Part shown: positions 51,922 to 59,685 of the stretch, piece after piece
How positions within the stretch are numbered: position 1 is the stretch's first letter
How the letters are laid out: each line of letters begins with the position of its first letter
Assembly: GCA_945861435.1 (NCBI GenBank)
Contig: CAMAUX010000019.1
Coordinates: forward strand, 24,240-88,239
DNA length: 64,000 bases
From: Chthoniobacter flavus
Lineage (GTDB): Bacteria; Verrucomicrobiota; Verrucomicrobiia; Chthoniobacterales; Chthoniobacteraceae
Direction of reading: 5' to 3'
Made by a program: the position numbers and the translations under genes
Notes under the pieces: generated by a model
What the model was told of the DNA's origin: nothing
Database searches by the model: none
The model's input: the letters and a program-made list of their open reading frames with translations, nothing else

Positions 51922-52371
51922 ATGGTTGATGTGTTCACCAAACGCAAGCGCTCGGCGGTCATGAGTTTGATTCGCAGCGGGGACAACGCCTCCACCGAAC
52001 TCCGCCTCATCACCCTGCTGCACGGCCTCGGCATCACAGGATGGCGCAGGCGCCAGACACTCCCCGGGCGGCCCGACTTTGTGTTCCGCCATGCGAAACT
52101 GGCCGTCCTTGTCGACGGCTGCTTCTGGCACGGCTGTCCCCGCCACCACAGGCTTCCCGCAACGAGGCCCGCCTTCTGGATCGCAAAGCTTCAGGCCAAC
52201 ATGGCGCGCGACCGCCGTGTCGGCCTCGAACTGCGCCAGAACGGCTGGAGGGTGCTGCGGATCTGGGAATGCGATCTCACCAAGGCCCGCCAACCCCTCA
52301 CCGCTGCACGTCTCAAGCGCGCGCTCCGCGGCCCGACCGCCTTCCCCATTCGGCAGTTGCGGGACAACTGA
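51922..52371 (+). CDS. vsr: Very short patch repair endonuclease (Vsr-like)
   Basis: A 149-residue Vsr-fold endonuclease. Hallmarks in order: TKRKRSAVMSLIRSGDN, LPGRPDFVFRHAKLAVLVDG with catalytic Asp52, the zinc/active-site block CFWHGCPRHH, ATRPAFWIAKLQANMARDRR, and GWRVLRIWECDL. E. coli His64 is Asp65 here, as in many homologues with a VDGCFWHGC motif. Vsr nicks at T:G mismatches that arise from 5-methylcytosine deamination and normally sits beside a cytosine methyltransferase; none is present here. A GAGG sequence lies nine bases before the ATG. It stands between rapA and a nitroreductase. Confidence 0.88.
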   Translation: MVDVFTKRKRSAVMSLIRSGDNASTELRLITLLHGLGITGWRRRQTLPGRPDFVFRHAKLAVLVDGCFWHGCPRHHRLPATRPAFWIAKLQANMARDRRVGLELRQNGWRVLRIWECDLTKARQPLTAARLKRALRGPTAFPIRQLRDN

Positions 52372-52460
52372 AAAGGGGGGCGGACCCGGTCGCTCCCATA
52401 CTCGCACCGCACGGCACTCCCCAATCTGACACACGCGTGCTACGGTTCGCATCCCTATCT

Positions 52461-53111
52461 ATGTCCAACGACCCGATCTCCCCCGAATCCCTTATCCAAA
52501 AGCTCGAGTGGCGCTATGCCACCAAGAAGTTCGACCCCACCCGCAAGATTCCGGCCGCCCATTGGGAAGCGCTTGAAAAGGCGCTCGTACTCTCGGCTTC
52601 CAGCTTTGGTCTCCAGCCTTGGAGGTTCGTTGTCGTGCAGGACCCCGCCCTCCGCGCCCGACTTCTTCCGCACTCGTGGAATCAGGGGCAGGTGGTGGAC
52701 GCCTCTCACTTCGTCGTCCTCGCAGCACGCCGCGGCATGGACTCGGGCGACATCCAGGCTTTGATTCAGCGCACGGCGGAAGTCCGTGGCGTCGATCTCG
52801 AGAAACTCGAGGGCTATCGCAAGATGATCGCCGGTTTCCATCAGATGGCCGACACACAGGGCTGGCTCGACGCATGGTCCGCCCGCCAGGTCTACATCGC
52901 ACTCGGCAACCTGCTCACCAGCGCGGCCCTGCTCGGCATCGACACCTGCCCGCTCGAGGGCATCGATCCCGCCCGGTACGACACGCTCCTCGGCCTCTCT
53001 GGCTACACCACACTCTGCGCCGTCGCCGTGGGTTACCGCGCCGCTGATGACGCAGCCGCCAGCTTTCCCAAGGTCCGCTTCCCCCACGCCCGTGTCGTGG
53101 AGGTCCGCTGA
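52461..53111 (+). CDS. Nitroreductase-family NAD(P)H oxidoreductase
   Basis: A 216-residue flavoenzyme of the NfsB type. The N-terminus RYATKKFDPTRKI has the FMN-contacting Arg and the family pattern R-x-S/T-x-K-x-F-D; LVLSASSFGLQPWRFVVV is the second FMN segment, ALGNLLTSAALLGIDTCPLEG the third, and a C-terminal VAVGYRA and FPKVRFP follow. Such enzymes reduce nitroaromatics, quinones or similar acceptors using FMN. Monocistronic, 89 bp after vsr. Confidence 0.92.
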   Translation: MSNDPISPESLIQKLEWRYATKKFDPTRKIPAAHWEALEKALVLSASSFGLQPWRFVVVQDPALRARLLPHSWNQGQVVDASHFVVLAARRGMDSGDIQALIQRTAEVRGVDLEKLEGYRKMIAGFHQMADTQGWLDAWSARQVYIALGNLLTSAALLGIDTCPLEGIDPARYDTLLGLSGYTTLCAVAVGYRAADDAAASFPKVRFPHARVVEVR

Positions 53112-53224
53112 CGGCTGCGTTTTAAATTTTACCCCGGGTGCCACCCCGGTGAGAAAGTGCTCCTTCGCGGGGCTGTTTGTGTTAGGGTTGAGGGCACACG
53201 GTCCCACGTGGGTCGCTCCACCCT

Positions 53225-55216
53225 TTGAACCTCGACCTTCTGCTCAAAGCTCTGCCCGACTTCGCCCATGTGTTCGCGGCGTTCGGGTCGGGCATTGCTA
53301 CCCCGGCATCGCGGCTCCGGCAGGCCTTGCGCGCCCTCGACCCGCTCCAGGGACCGGCCTTCTGCTACGCCGCCACATGGCTCCTCGCCCTCGAATGCAG
53401 GCGCGCGGAAACCTTCGGACGCAAAGTCTCCCCACGGCTCGTCGATGCGGTCCTCACGCGCCTCGAGGCCGCCGTCCCTCGCGGACAACGCATCGCCTCC
53501 GCTCCGTGGATTGACGCGTTACTCGTCGAACACATCCCCCTCGGCGCCTTCCAGCGGCTCGTCCGATGGACCACCGCGGAAGACGACGCATCCTCCGCCC
53601 GCAATCCCCGTCTCCTCCTCGCGGCGCAGCGCCTTGCGGAATGCGGACGCTGGGAGTCTGCTTGCGAGCTCGCTCTCCCTCTCGCCGTGGCCGATGCAGA
53701 TTTCCACGTGGCTTCCACCCTTGCCCGCGTTCTCTGCGTTCAGACCAAACCCGCTGCGCGCAGATTCATCCGGGATCTGGAGGGACGTGTGCTTCCCTCC
53801 GTTGAACCTGGAACCCCTCGCGAAATATTCGACCTCACCCTCCACCTCTGCCTCGAGCGGGAACGCTGGATCCACGCCACGCCTGCAGCCCTGCGCAGCA
53901 TGGTCGCGCAGGCTCCCCTTACGGACGAGGCCATCGCGCGCGTTCGCACCCTCCACGGCGTCGCCCTCGAACCCCTTTACTGCAGGCTCGCCGCTGCATG
54001 GGCCAAGCGCGGACGAGTGCGGGCCGCCTGCCTGCTCCTGCAGCGCACCGCGTACGGGCCCGGCGCCGCGGAGGGCCTTGTCGAACTGGCGCTCGCGCTC
54101 GTGCGAGGATTCGGCCTCGAGCCAGCCCTCAAGGCGAGCGAGTGCTCCTCCGCATCCCACGTCGAGATCACCGTGCTCTCAGCGCTCGCCCGGGAACTCC
54201 ATGCGCAGGGCGATACGCCCGCCTGCGAACAGGTGCTCGAACGCGCCCTTGAGGCCGCTGGCCGCCAGCCGGAGTACTCCGCCGTCACGCGCCTCTGCAT
54301 GCGGCATCTCGTACGCACGTTGGCAGCTACAGGCCGTTTCTCGCGGGCGATGGAGGTGGCCATGGAGTGCGACACGGGAGAGCATTCCGACGCCCTCCGC
54401 TGCATCGCTCTCGCTTATGCCTCCCTTGGCCGCAGCTCCCACGCCCAGCGTTGCATCGAGCGCGCCTTCCGCCTCGACACCGCGGAAACCCATCCCGACT
54501 GCCGCGATCATCAGCTCGTGCGCACCGCCGCCGCCTTCATCCGAACCGCCAACCTCCCACGCGCCTTCGCCGCTGCCCACCACATCCAGAACCCCGACAG
54601 CAAGGCGTCTGCGCTCGTCTGCATCGCCCATTCGCTCGCAAAGACGCATCCTCAGGAAGCCTTCCGTTTTCTCGCTCGCATCCCGAGGCTCGAGCGCCGC
54701 GCGGCCGAATACGCAGTCCTCAGCGGCTTCCTCCATGCTGCCGACAACCAACCGCTTGCCGAATTCGCATGGCTGCGTGCCATCGAGGCCGCCGCCGCCG
54801 ACGCAGAGGTCGAGCCCGTCGTCGAACGCCTCGTCGTTGAAGCCTCCGACCGCCTCCAGCAGGGCGATCCAAAATCCGCTGGTTCCCTCCTCTCCGAGGC
54901 AGTGGGCCTTTGCACCTTAGTCTCCGACAGCGGCCTCCAGTGTGTTCTTCTCGGCCGGGTAGCCGACACCCTTGGTAAAAACCCCGCAGTCCCCGGCTCC
55001 TCCAGCCTCTTCCTGCGGTTGCTTGCCATCACCGCCCACGCCGACACCCCTCGCGGCCAGATGCATGCCCTCGAATTCGTCACCGACGGCTTCCGCGAAC
55101 ACCCGGATCCGGACCTGCGTGCGCAGCTTTCCCAAAAAGCCACCCACTGGTACCGCTGGGTCAAGCGCCGCGCCGATCGCTACCGCCCCAGTGAGCCTTG
55201 GGATCCGCCTGCCTGA
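53225..55216 (+). CDS. Large helical-repeat (TPR-like) protein
   Basis: A 663-residue protein that is Ala/Arg/Leu-rich and almost wholly helical. Repeats with TPR-like spacing are visible at about 280 to 560 (CLLLQRTAYGPGAAEGLVEL, ALAYASLGRSSHAQRCIERAF, AAAFIRTANLPRAFAAAHHI, VCIAHSLAKTHPQEAFRFL). No signal, membrane segment or enzyme motif is seen. The first ATG is far inside, so a TTG at 53225 is taken as start, without a good ribosome-binding site; the true N-terminus is uncertain. It precedes the amidase by 88 bp on the same strand. Confidence 0.7.
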   Translation: MNLDLLLKALPDFAHVFAAFGSGIATPASRLRQALRALDPLQGPAFCYAATWLLALECRRAETFGRKVSPRLVDAVLTRLEAAVPRGQRIASAPWIDALLVEHIPLGAFQRLVRWTTAEDDASSARNPRLLLAAQRLAECGRWESACELALPLAVADADFHVASTLARVLCVQTKPAARRFIRDLEGRVLPSVEPGTPREIFDLTLHLCLERERWIHATPAALRSMVAQAPLTDEAIARVRTLHGVALEPLYCRLAAAWAKRGRVRAACLLLQRTAYGPGAAEGLVELALALVRGFGLEPALKASECSSASHVEITVLSALARELHAQGDTPACEQVLERALEAAGRQPEYSAVTRLCMRHLVRTLAATGRFSRAMEVAMECDTGEHSDALRCIALAYASLGRSSHAQRCIERAFRLDTAETHPDCRDHQLVRTAAAFIRTANLPRAFAAAHHIQNPDSKASALVCIAHSLAKTHPQEAFRFLARIPRLERRAAEYAVLSGFLHAADNQPLAEFAWLRAIEAAAADAEVEPVVERLVVEASDRLQQGDPKSAGSLLSEAVGLCTLVSDSGLQCVLLGRVADTLGKNPAVPGSSSLFLRLLAITAHADTPRGQMHALEFVTDGFREHPDPDLRAQLSQKATHWYRWVKRRADRYRPSEPWDPPA

Positions 55217-55304
55217 CGCCACGCCGCCTCCCGCCCCGGTGCAGCTTCCCACGGCAAGATTCCACTGGCGTTCCCCCAATGAATCCCCTTGCTTGGCGCC
55301 GCTC

Positions 55305-56033
55305 ATGATCCACCGTCCCGGCACCTCCAGCTCACGCCTCCCGCAGCTTCTTCCTCTTCTTCTCCTCCTGCTTTCAGGTCTGTTCGCAGGCTCCGCGCTC
55401 GCCGCCACCACTGTCGTCCTCGATGCGGGCCACGGCGGCTTCGACAAGGGCGGTGTCCCCGGAATGCGTCTCGTGGAGAAAAACTTCACCTTGGACGTCG
55501 CCCGCCGCGTGCGTGCAAACCTGCAAGCCGCCGGAGTCCGCACCGTCATGACCCGCAGCACGGACACCTTCGTCGAGTTGCGCGACCGTTGCGCCATCGC
55601 CAATCGCCAGCCGAAAGCCGTCTTCGTCAGCATCCATTTCAACGCGGCTCCCCGCGAGGGTGCCTGTGGCATCGAAACCTACTACTACCGAGGCCCCGCA
55701 AGCGCCTCCCTCGCCGCTGCCATCCACCGTGAAGTCGTCCGCAGAACCGGCGCCCAAGACCGCGGTGTACGCACCTGCCGTTATTACGTCCTTCGCAACA
55801 CCCGCATCCCCGCCGTTCTCGCGGAACTCGGATTCCTCACCAATAAAGCCGAGGGGAGCCGAATCAGTTCCTCAGCTTACCGAGACAAACTCGCCCAAGG
55901 AATCGCGCGCCCCCTCATCGCACGCTACGCGCCAAAGCCGACCACCAGCCAGCAGGCGCCCGCGATTCCCACCCGAAAAACCACCCCTTCGCAGGGCACC
56001 TCCCGGAGACCTCTGGGACCGGAATCGCGTTGA
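55305..56033 (+). CDS. N-acetylmuramoyl-L-alanine amidase (Amidase_3)
   Basis: A 242-residue exported amidase that cuts the bond between muramic acid and the stem peptide. A signal peptide (PQLLPLLLLLLSGLFAGSALA) is followed by the Amidase_3 domain with zinc ligands in VLDAGHGGFDKG, the Glu in MRLVEKNFTLDVA, FVSIHFNAA and catalytic Glu in VLAELGFLTN. A 30-residue Pro/Thr-rich tail ends the protein; no AMIN or SPOR domain is present. The start at 55305 is fixed by the signal peptide. It ends 31 bp before nnrDE. Confidence 0.93.
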   Translation: MIHRPGTSSSRLPQLLPLLLLLLSGLFAGSALAATTVVLDAGHGGFDKGGVPGMRLVEKNFTLDVARRVRANLQAAGVRTVMTRSTDTFVELRDRCAIANRQPKAVFVSIHFNAAPREGACGIETYYYRGPASASLAAAIHREVVRRTGAQDRGVRTCRYYVLRNTRIPAVLAELGFLTNKAEGSRISSSAYRDKLAQGIARPLIARYAPKPTTSQQAPAIPTRKTTPSQGTSRRPLGPESR

Positions 56034-56064
56034 CTCCACGCCTGCCCGTGGGCGCGATGGGGAC

Positions 56065-57552
56065 ATGCTCCTTTCCTGCTCCGCAATGCGCGCCGTTGAG
56101 CACCGCGCATTCGCTCAAGGCGTGGCTCCCGAGGCCCTGATGGATGAAGCCGGCGCTCGCATCGCACTCGCCGTCCAGCAGTTCCATCCCACCCCCGGCC
56201 GCTGCACCGTCCACTTCGGCAAGGGCCACAATGGTGGTGATGCACTCGTCGCCGCCCGCTGGCTTGCCGCCGCCGGCTGGGCAGTCCAACTCGCACCCGC
56301 CTTCCCCCGCGAACAGTGGGCGCCGCTTACCGAACGCAAATTCACCCAGCTCCCAGCCTCTGTCCATGCACCGCAGGAATTAGGTCTTCGACCCCGCGGC
56401 CCCGCGGTTGTTCTCGACGGCCTCCTTGGCCTCGGCTCCTCAGGCCCACTTCGCGAGCCGATCCTCAGCGCAGTTCACGCCATCCATCGCGCGCGCCTCC
56501 TCGATGGAGCCCGCGTATTCGCCATCGATCTCCCCTCCGGCCTCGATGCCGATTCAGGTGCTGCATGTGCGGATGCGGTCTCGGCGGATGTCACGCTCAC
56601 CATCGGCTTTCCCAAGCGGGGCCTCGTTGCCGACACCGCTACCCAATGGGTGGGCCGCCTCGCCGTGCTTCCCCTCGCAGAACTCACCGCGCGCGTCCTC
56701 CCTCAGGATCCTCCGCAGGAAACAATAGCCACCCCCTTCTCCCTCCGCCCCATCTGGCCACCGCGGCGCTTCGACCTGCACAAGGGCGACTGCGGCCGCG
56801 TCGCAATCATCGCCGGATCCCCCGGCATGACCGGTGCCGCATCCCTCGCCGCGCGCGCCTGCGTCCATGCCGGCGCCGGCCTTGTCACCCTCTACGCAAC
56901 TCCAGATATCGAGCCCCGCCTTGCCGTGACCACTCCGCCGGAGGTCATGGTCCGTGCGGTCGACGACTACCGCGAGGTCCTCGGCGCCCGGCACGATGTC
57001 CTCGCCATCGGCCCGGGCCTCGGGTCCCGCCATCGTGATCAAATCCTCGCTCTCCTTCGCGAAACGCCCATGCCCGCCGTGGTAGATGCGGACGCCCTCA
57101 ACGCCCTCGCCCTCGAACCGGAGCTCCTAGTGGACTGCGCGGGACCCCGCCTCCTAACGCCACATCCCGGCGAGATGAGGAGGCTCGACCCTGAAGCCGT
57201 CTCTCTCAGCCGCGATGCGACCGCTCTGCGCTTCACCGCGCGTTACCCGCACACCCTGCTTCTCAAGGGTGCCCGTACCATCGTCGCCCAGCGGGGCCTT
57301 CCTCTCTCCTACAACGCCACGGGCTGCCCAGGCATGGCCAGCGGCGGCATGGGCGATACCCTTACCGGTGTCTGCGCAGCGCTCATCGCCCAAGGGCTCA
57401 GCTGCTACGACGCCGCGCGCTTGGGGGCGTGGATCTGCGGGCGCGCTGCCGAATTCGCCGCACAGCGGGCATCGGAGGAGGCTCTGACCGCGTCACTCGT
57501 GATCGACGCATTGGGCCAAGCCTTCACCGCCCTGCGCTCCGAAGGCGTCTAA
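56065..57552 (+). CDS. nnrD: Bifunctional NAD(P)H-hydrate epimerase/ADP-dependent dehydratase
   Basis: A 495-residue fusion that repairs hydrated NAD(P)H. The N-terminal YjeF epimerase domain (1 to about 205) has FGKGHNGGDALVAARWLAAAGW and DGLLGLGSSGPLREP, then IDLPSGLDADSGA. The C-terminal ribokinase-like dehydratase domain (about 225 to 490) has GRVAIIAGSPGMTGAASLAARA, LAIGPGLGS, VVDADALNAL and CPGMASGGMGDTLTGV with the catalytic Asp. The start at 56065 is preceded by ATGGGGAC. It follows the amidase by 31 bp and may be co-transcribed with it. Confidence 0.93.
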   Translation: MLLSCSAMRAVEHRAFAQGVAPEALMDEAGARIALAVQQFHPTPGRCTVHFGKGHNGGDALVAARWLAAAGWAVQLAPAFPREQWAPLTERKFTQLPASVHAPQELGLRPRGPAVVLDGLLGLGSSGPLREPILSAVHAIHRARLLDGARVFAIDLPSGLDADSGAACADAVSADVTLTIGFPKRGLVADTATQWVGRLAVLPLAELTARVLPQDPPQETIATPFSLRPIWPPRRFDLHKGDCGRVAIIAGSPGMTGAASLAARACVHAGAGLVTLYATPDIEPRLAVTTPPEVMVRAVDDYREVLGARHDVLAIGPGLGSRHRDQILALLRETPMPAVVDADALNALALEPELLVDCAGPRLLTPHPGEMRRLDPEAVSLSRDATALRFTARYPHTLLLKGARTIVAQRGLPLSYNATGCPGMASGGMGDTLTGVCAALIAQGLSCYDAARLGAWICGRAAEFAAQRASEEALTASLVIDALGQAFTALRSEGV

Positions 57553-57812
57553 GTTGCGCGCCGCCCAGCCATCCGGCGTCTCGCTTTCGATCTTCCCATT
57601 GTGAAAGCGACTGGCCCACCAAACGCCACGCACCATCAACGCATGGCGCAATTGCGCGAGGCTGGGCCTCCGCGGAGCGGGCGATATGCACGTTCCCCGA
57701 GGCCGACCCAGAACACCCATGCAGTCCACCCCTCCCATCCACACAAATCGTTAACCATCAATTGAAAAAGCCCGCAGATCCGACTCTAATCCCGGCGTCC
57801 GCCTTTCTCCTC

Positions 57813-58136
57813 ATGCAAACCACCGAACCCCCTCCCGCCGGACCGGCCGCACCGCACGTATCCGATCTCCCAAAGATCGAAGAACTCCGCAACCGCACGG
57901 AAGCCTATGTGCGCGAGCAGCCCGTGAAGGCTGTCAGCATCGCCCTCGGCGCCGGCGTCCTGCTCGCTGGCCTCCCCATCTTCTCACTCTTCGGCGGCAT
58001 CGTGCGCATGATCCTCGGCCTCCTCCGTCCGCTGCTCCTCGTGCTTGGGGCCCTCAAACTCTACGAGGAATATCAGAAGCGCCATGCCGACGACGAAAGC
58101 GACGCCCCATCCCAAAACGGCTCCCGCGAGGATTAA
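57813..58136 (+). CDS. Small single-pass membrane protein (DUF883/ElaB-like)
   Basis: A 107-residue protein: a Pro/Ala-rich N-terminal tail, an amphipathic segment IEELRNRTEAYVREQPVKAVSIALGAGVLLAG that closely resembles the V-R-x-x-P-x-x-A-x-x-x-A-x-G-x-G-x-L-x-G motif of DUF883/ElaB proteins, a hydrophobic region to about residue 80, and a charged acidic tail. ElaB-type proteins are inner-membrane proteins, some ribosome-associated. The 260 bp before it hold no gene that I can support. Confidence 0.7.
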   Translation: MQTTEPPPAGPAAPHVSDLPKIEELRNRTEAYVREQPVKAVSIALGAGVLLAGLPIFSLFGGIVRMILGLLRPLLLVLGALKLYEEYQKRHADDESDAPSQNGSRED

Positions 58137-58344
58137 AGCTCCGCCACAAACGCGGAAACGCTCGGGTGCAGGCAAATAACCCGCCGGTGCCAAGCCGTGG
58201 GCTCTGCGGCACGCGAAGACTCCGGTGGGCTCCCGGGTGGACTTGATTTGGTTGAGCGCTAGCCACAGCCAAGCGGCTCCGGGGCGCACGCCCCTTGCAC
58301 TCATCCGCAAGCGCCGCTGACTGACCCCTCCGCTTCCCGAGAGC

Positions 58345-58734
58345 TCAGTCCTCCGGCGCTTCCTCTCCCAGCCCACCAATCAGTCGCCGGTCCCGTTTAG
58401 TCGGACGACCAGCCCCCGCCGGCCGCGCCCCCGGCACCGACGACTCCCGGGTCCTCGCCTTTTCCCACTCCTCGGGCGGTGTGTGATCCTCGGCAAACCC
58501 TCCCACCAATGCCGCCCCGACCCGCGACGCCGGAGCCCCAAGCACCCGGAGAACCCGGGTCCATGCAAGGGGGCGCCCTTCCATCCGAATATGCACCACC
58601 TCGCCGGGGCGTACCTCATGCGCAGGCTTCACGCGTCGTGCGTCCACTTCCACCCGACCACCCTTGATCTGCTCCGCCGCCAGCGAACGCGTCTTGAAGA
58701 CGCGCACCGCCCAGAGCCATTGGTCAATGCGCAC
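58345..58734 (-). CDS. S4-domain RNA-binding protein (Hsp15/HslR family)
   Basis: A 129-residue protein with an N-terminal S4 domain: MRIDQWLWAVRVFKTRSLA, then IKGGRVEVDARRVKPAHEVRPGE, the normal Hsp15 pattern. The C-terminal 50 residues are Arg/Gly/Pro-rich (GARPAGAGRPTKRDRRL), typical of RNA-binding tails in the family. Hsp15 in E. coli binds 50S subunits carrying nascent chains. It starts 15 bp after the stop of the DeoR-type regulator gene on the same strand, so the two may share a transcript. Confidence 0.88.
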   Translation of the reverse strand: MRIDQWLWAVRVFKTRSLAAEQIKGGRVEVDARRVKPAHEVRPGEVVHIRMEGRPLAWTRVLRVLGAPASRVGAALVGGFAEDHTPPEEWEKARTRESSVPGARPAGAGRPTKRDRRLIGGLGEEAPED

Positions 58735-58749
58735 CGTGTGGGCACCTCC

Positions 58750-59601
58750 TCAGGCCGCGGCTCCGGCCTCTCCGGGACCGGCCAGTCCCGTGCTCACCTC
58801 GCGCACCGTCAACCCGCCCTGACGCAGCTTCCCGAGAAAAGGGGCCGTCGCCGGCGTGGCGTCCGTGATCAACTGCGTGATCTGCGACAGCGGACACAGC
58901 GTGCACATTGCCTGACGCCCCAGCTTGCTGTGGTCCGCGAGAAGCGCAATGCGTGCACTTTGAGCAATCATTAATCGCTCACTCTCAAGCACCGCCTCGT
59001 TGTAATTAGTCGCAGACTGCTCGTCGATCCCCGCCGCCCCGAGAAACGCCCACGCCGCATGGTAGCGCCTCAGGAACGCCTCCGCCTGCGGCCCCGCCAC
59101 CACCCCGCTCTCCGGCTGCAAAATGCCTCCCGTCAGGTGCACTTCCGCACCGCGCTGCCTTCCCTTGTGCTGATCCACCGCCTGCGCGATCACCATCGAA
59201 TTCGTGATCACTCGGATCGGCTTCTGCGCGATGAACTCCGCAAGCTGCAGCGTCGTCGTGCCCCCGTCGATCATCACCACATCCCCATCGCGAAGCAGCT
59301 CCGATGCGGCCTTCGCGATCGCTTTCTTCTCCGCCGCCTGCGCCACCAGTCGCGCTGCAAACGCTGGCGCCGTCACCGCGCTCCCACCAATCAGTCGAAT
59401 CCCTCCCCAAGTCTTTTCCACCCGACCGCTCCCCGACAGCGCTGCAAATTCGCGCCGCACTGTCGCAGGAGATGTCCGCAGGGCCTCGCACACCTGCTCG
59501 ACTCCGAGCTCTCCTTCGATTTGCAGCATCTCCAAGATCTGACGGTGCCGCTGACGCCGCTTCAGAAGCGGACCGGAGCGGGCGGAATTTGCTTGCGTCA
59601 C
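58750..59601 (-). CDS. DeoR/GlpR-family transcriptional repressor
   Basis: A 283-residue regulator. The helix-turn-helix is at the N-terminus (RQILEMLQIEGELGVEQVCEALRTSPATVRREFAAL, the DeoR pattern S-x-x-T-V-R-R-D/E), and the effector domain has VMIDGGTTTLQLAEFI, ITNSMVIAQAV and LLADHSKLGRQAM. DeoR regulators respond to sugar phosphates. The GTG at 59601 with AGGA seven bases upstream is preferred over a TTG six codons earlier. It is divergent from the rhamnulose-1-phosphate aldolase fusion with 84 bp between, and is its likely repressor. Confidence 0.9.
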   Translation of the reverse strand: MTQANSARSGPLLKRRQRHRQILEMLQIEGELGVEQVCEALRTSPATVRREFAALSGSGRVEKTWGGIRLIGGSAVTAPAFAARLVAQAAEKKAIAKAASELLRDGDVVMIDGGTTTLQLAEFIAQKPIRVITNSMVIAQAVDQHKGRQRGAEVHLTGGILQPESGVVAGPQAEAFLRRYHAAWAFLGAAGIDEQSATNYNEAVLESERLMIAQSARIALLADHSKLGRQAMCTLCPLSQITQLITDATPATAPFLGKLRQGGLTVREVSTGLAGPGEAGAAA

Positions 59602-59612
59602 CCCCCCATTCC

Positions 59613-59648
59613 TAATCAATAATCAATCAGAATCAAGTCAATAAGTTC
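59613..59648. promoter_or_regulatory. Repeated ATCAA motifs, probable operator
   Basis: In the 84-bp divergent gap the motif AATCAA/AATCAG/AGTCAA recurs at about 7 to 9 base intervals (TAATCAATAATCAATC, then AGAATCAAGTCAATAAG). Direct repeats of this kind are common operators of DeoR-family repressors. The AT-rich composition contrasts with both genes. Confidence 0.45.
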
Positions 59649-59685
59649 AAACTCACCGCACATCCAGCCTCCGCGCACCCCCTTT

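Noticed and set aside
53202..53213. Palindrome CCCACGTGGG considered as a third parS site
   Set aside because: Only the core CACGTG fits; the flanks do not match TGTTC/GAACA.
53704..53716. TTCCACGTGG within the helical-repeat gene, considered as parS
   Set aside because: Only one half of the palindrome is present.
53268..54920. A 550-codon plus-strand frame rich in Ser/Pro/Arg
   Set aside because: It overlaps the helical-repeat protein; its composition is typical of a +1 shadow frame.
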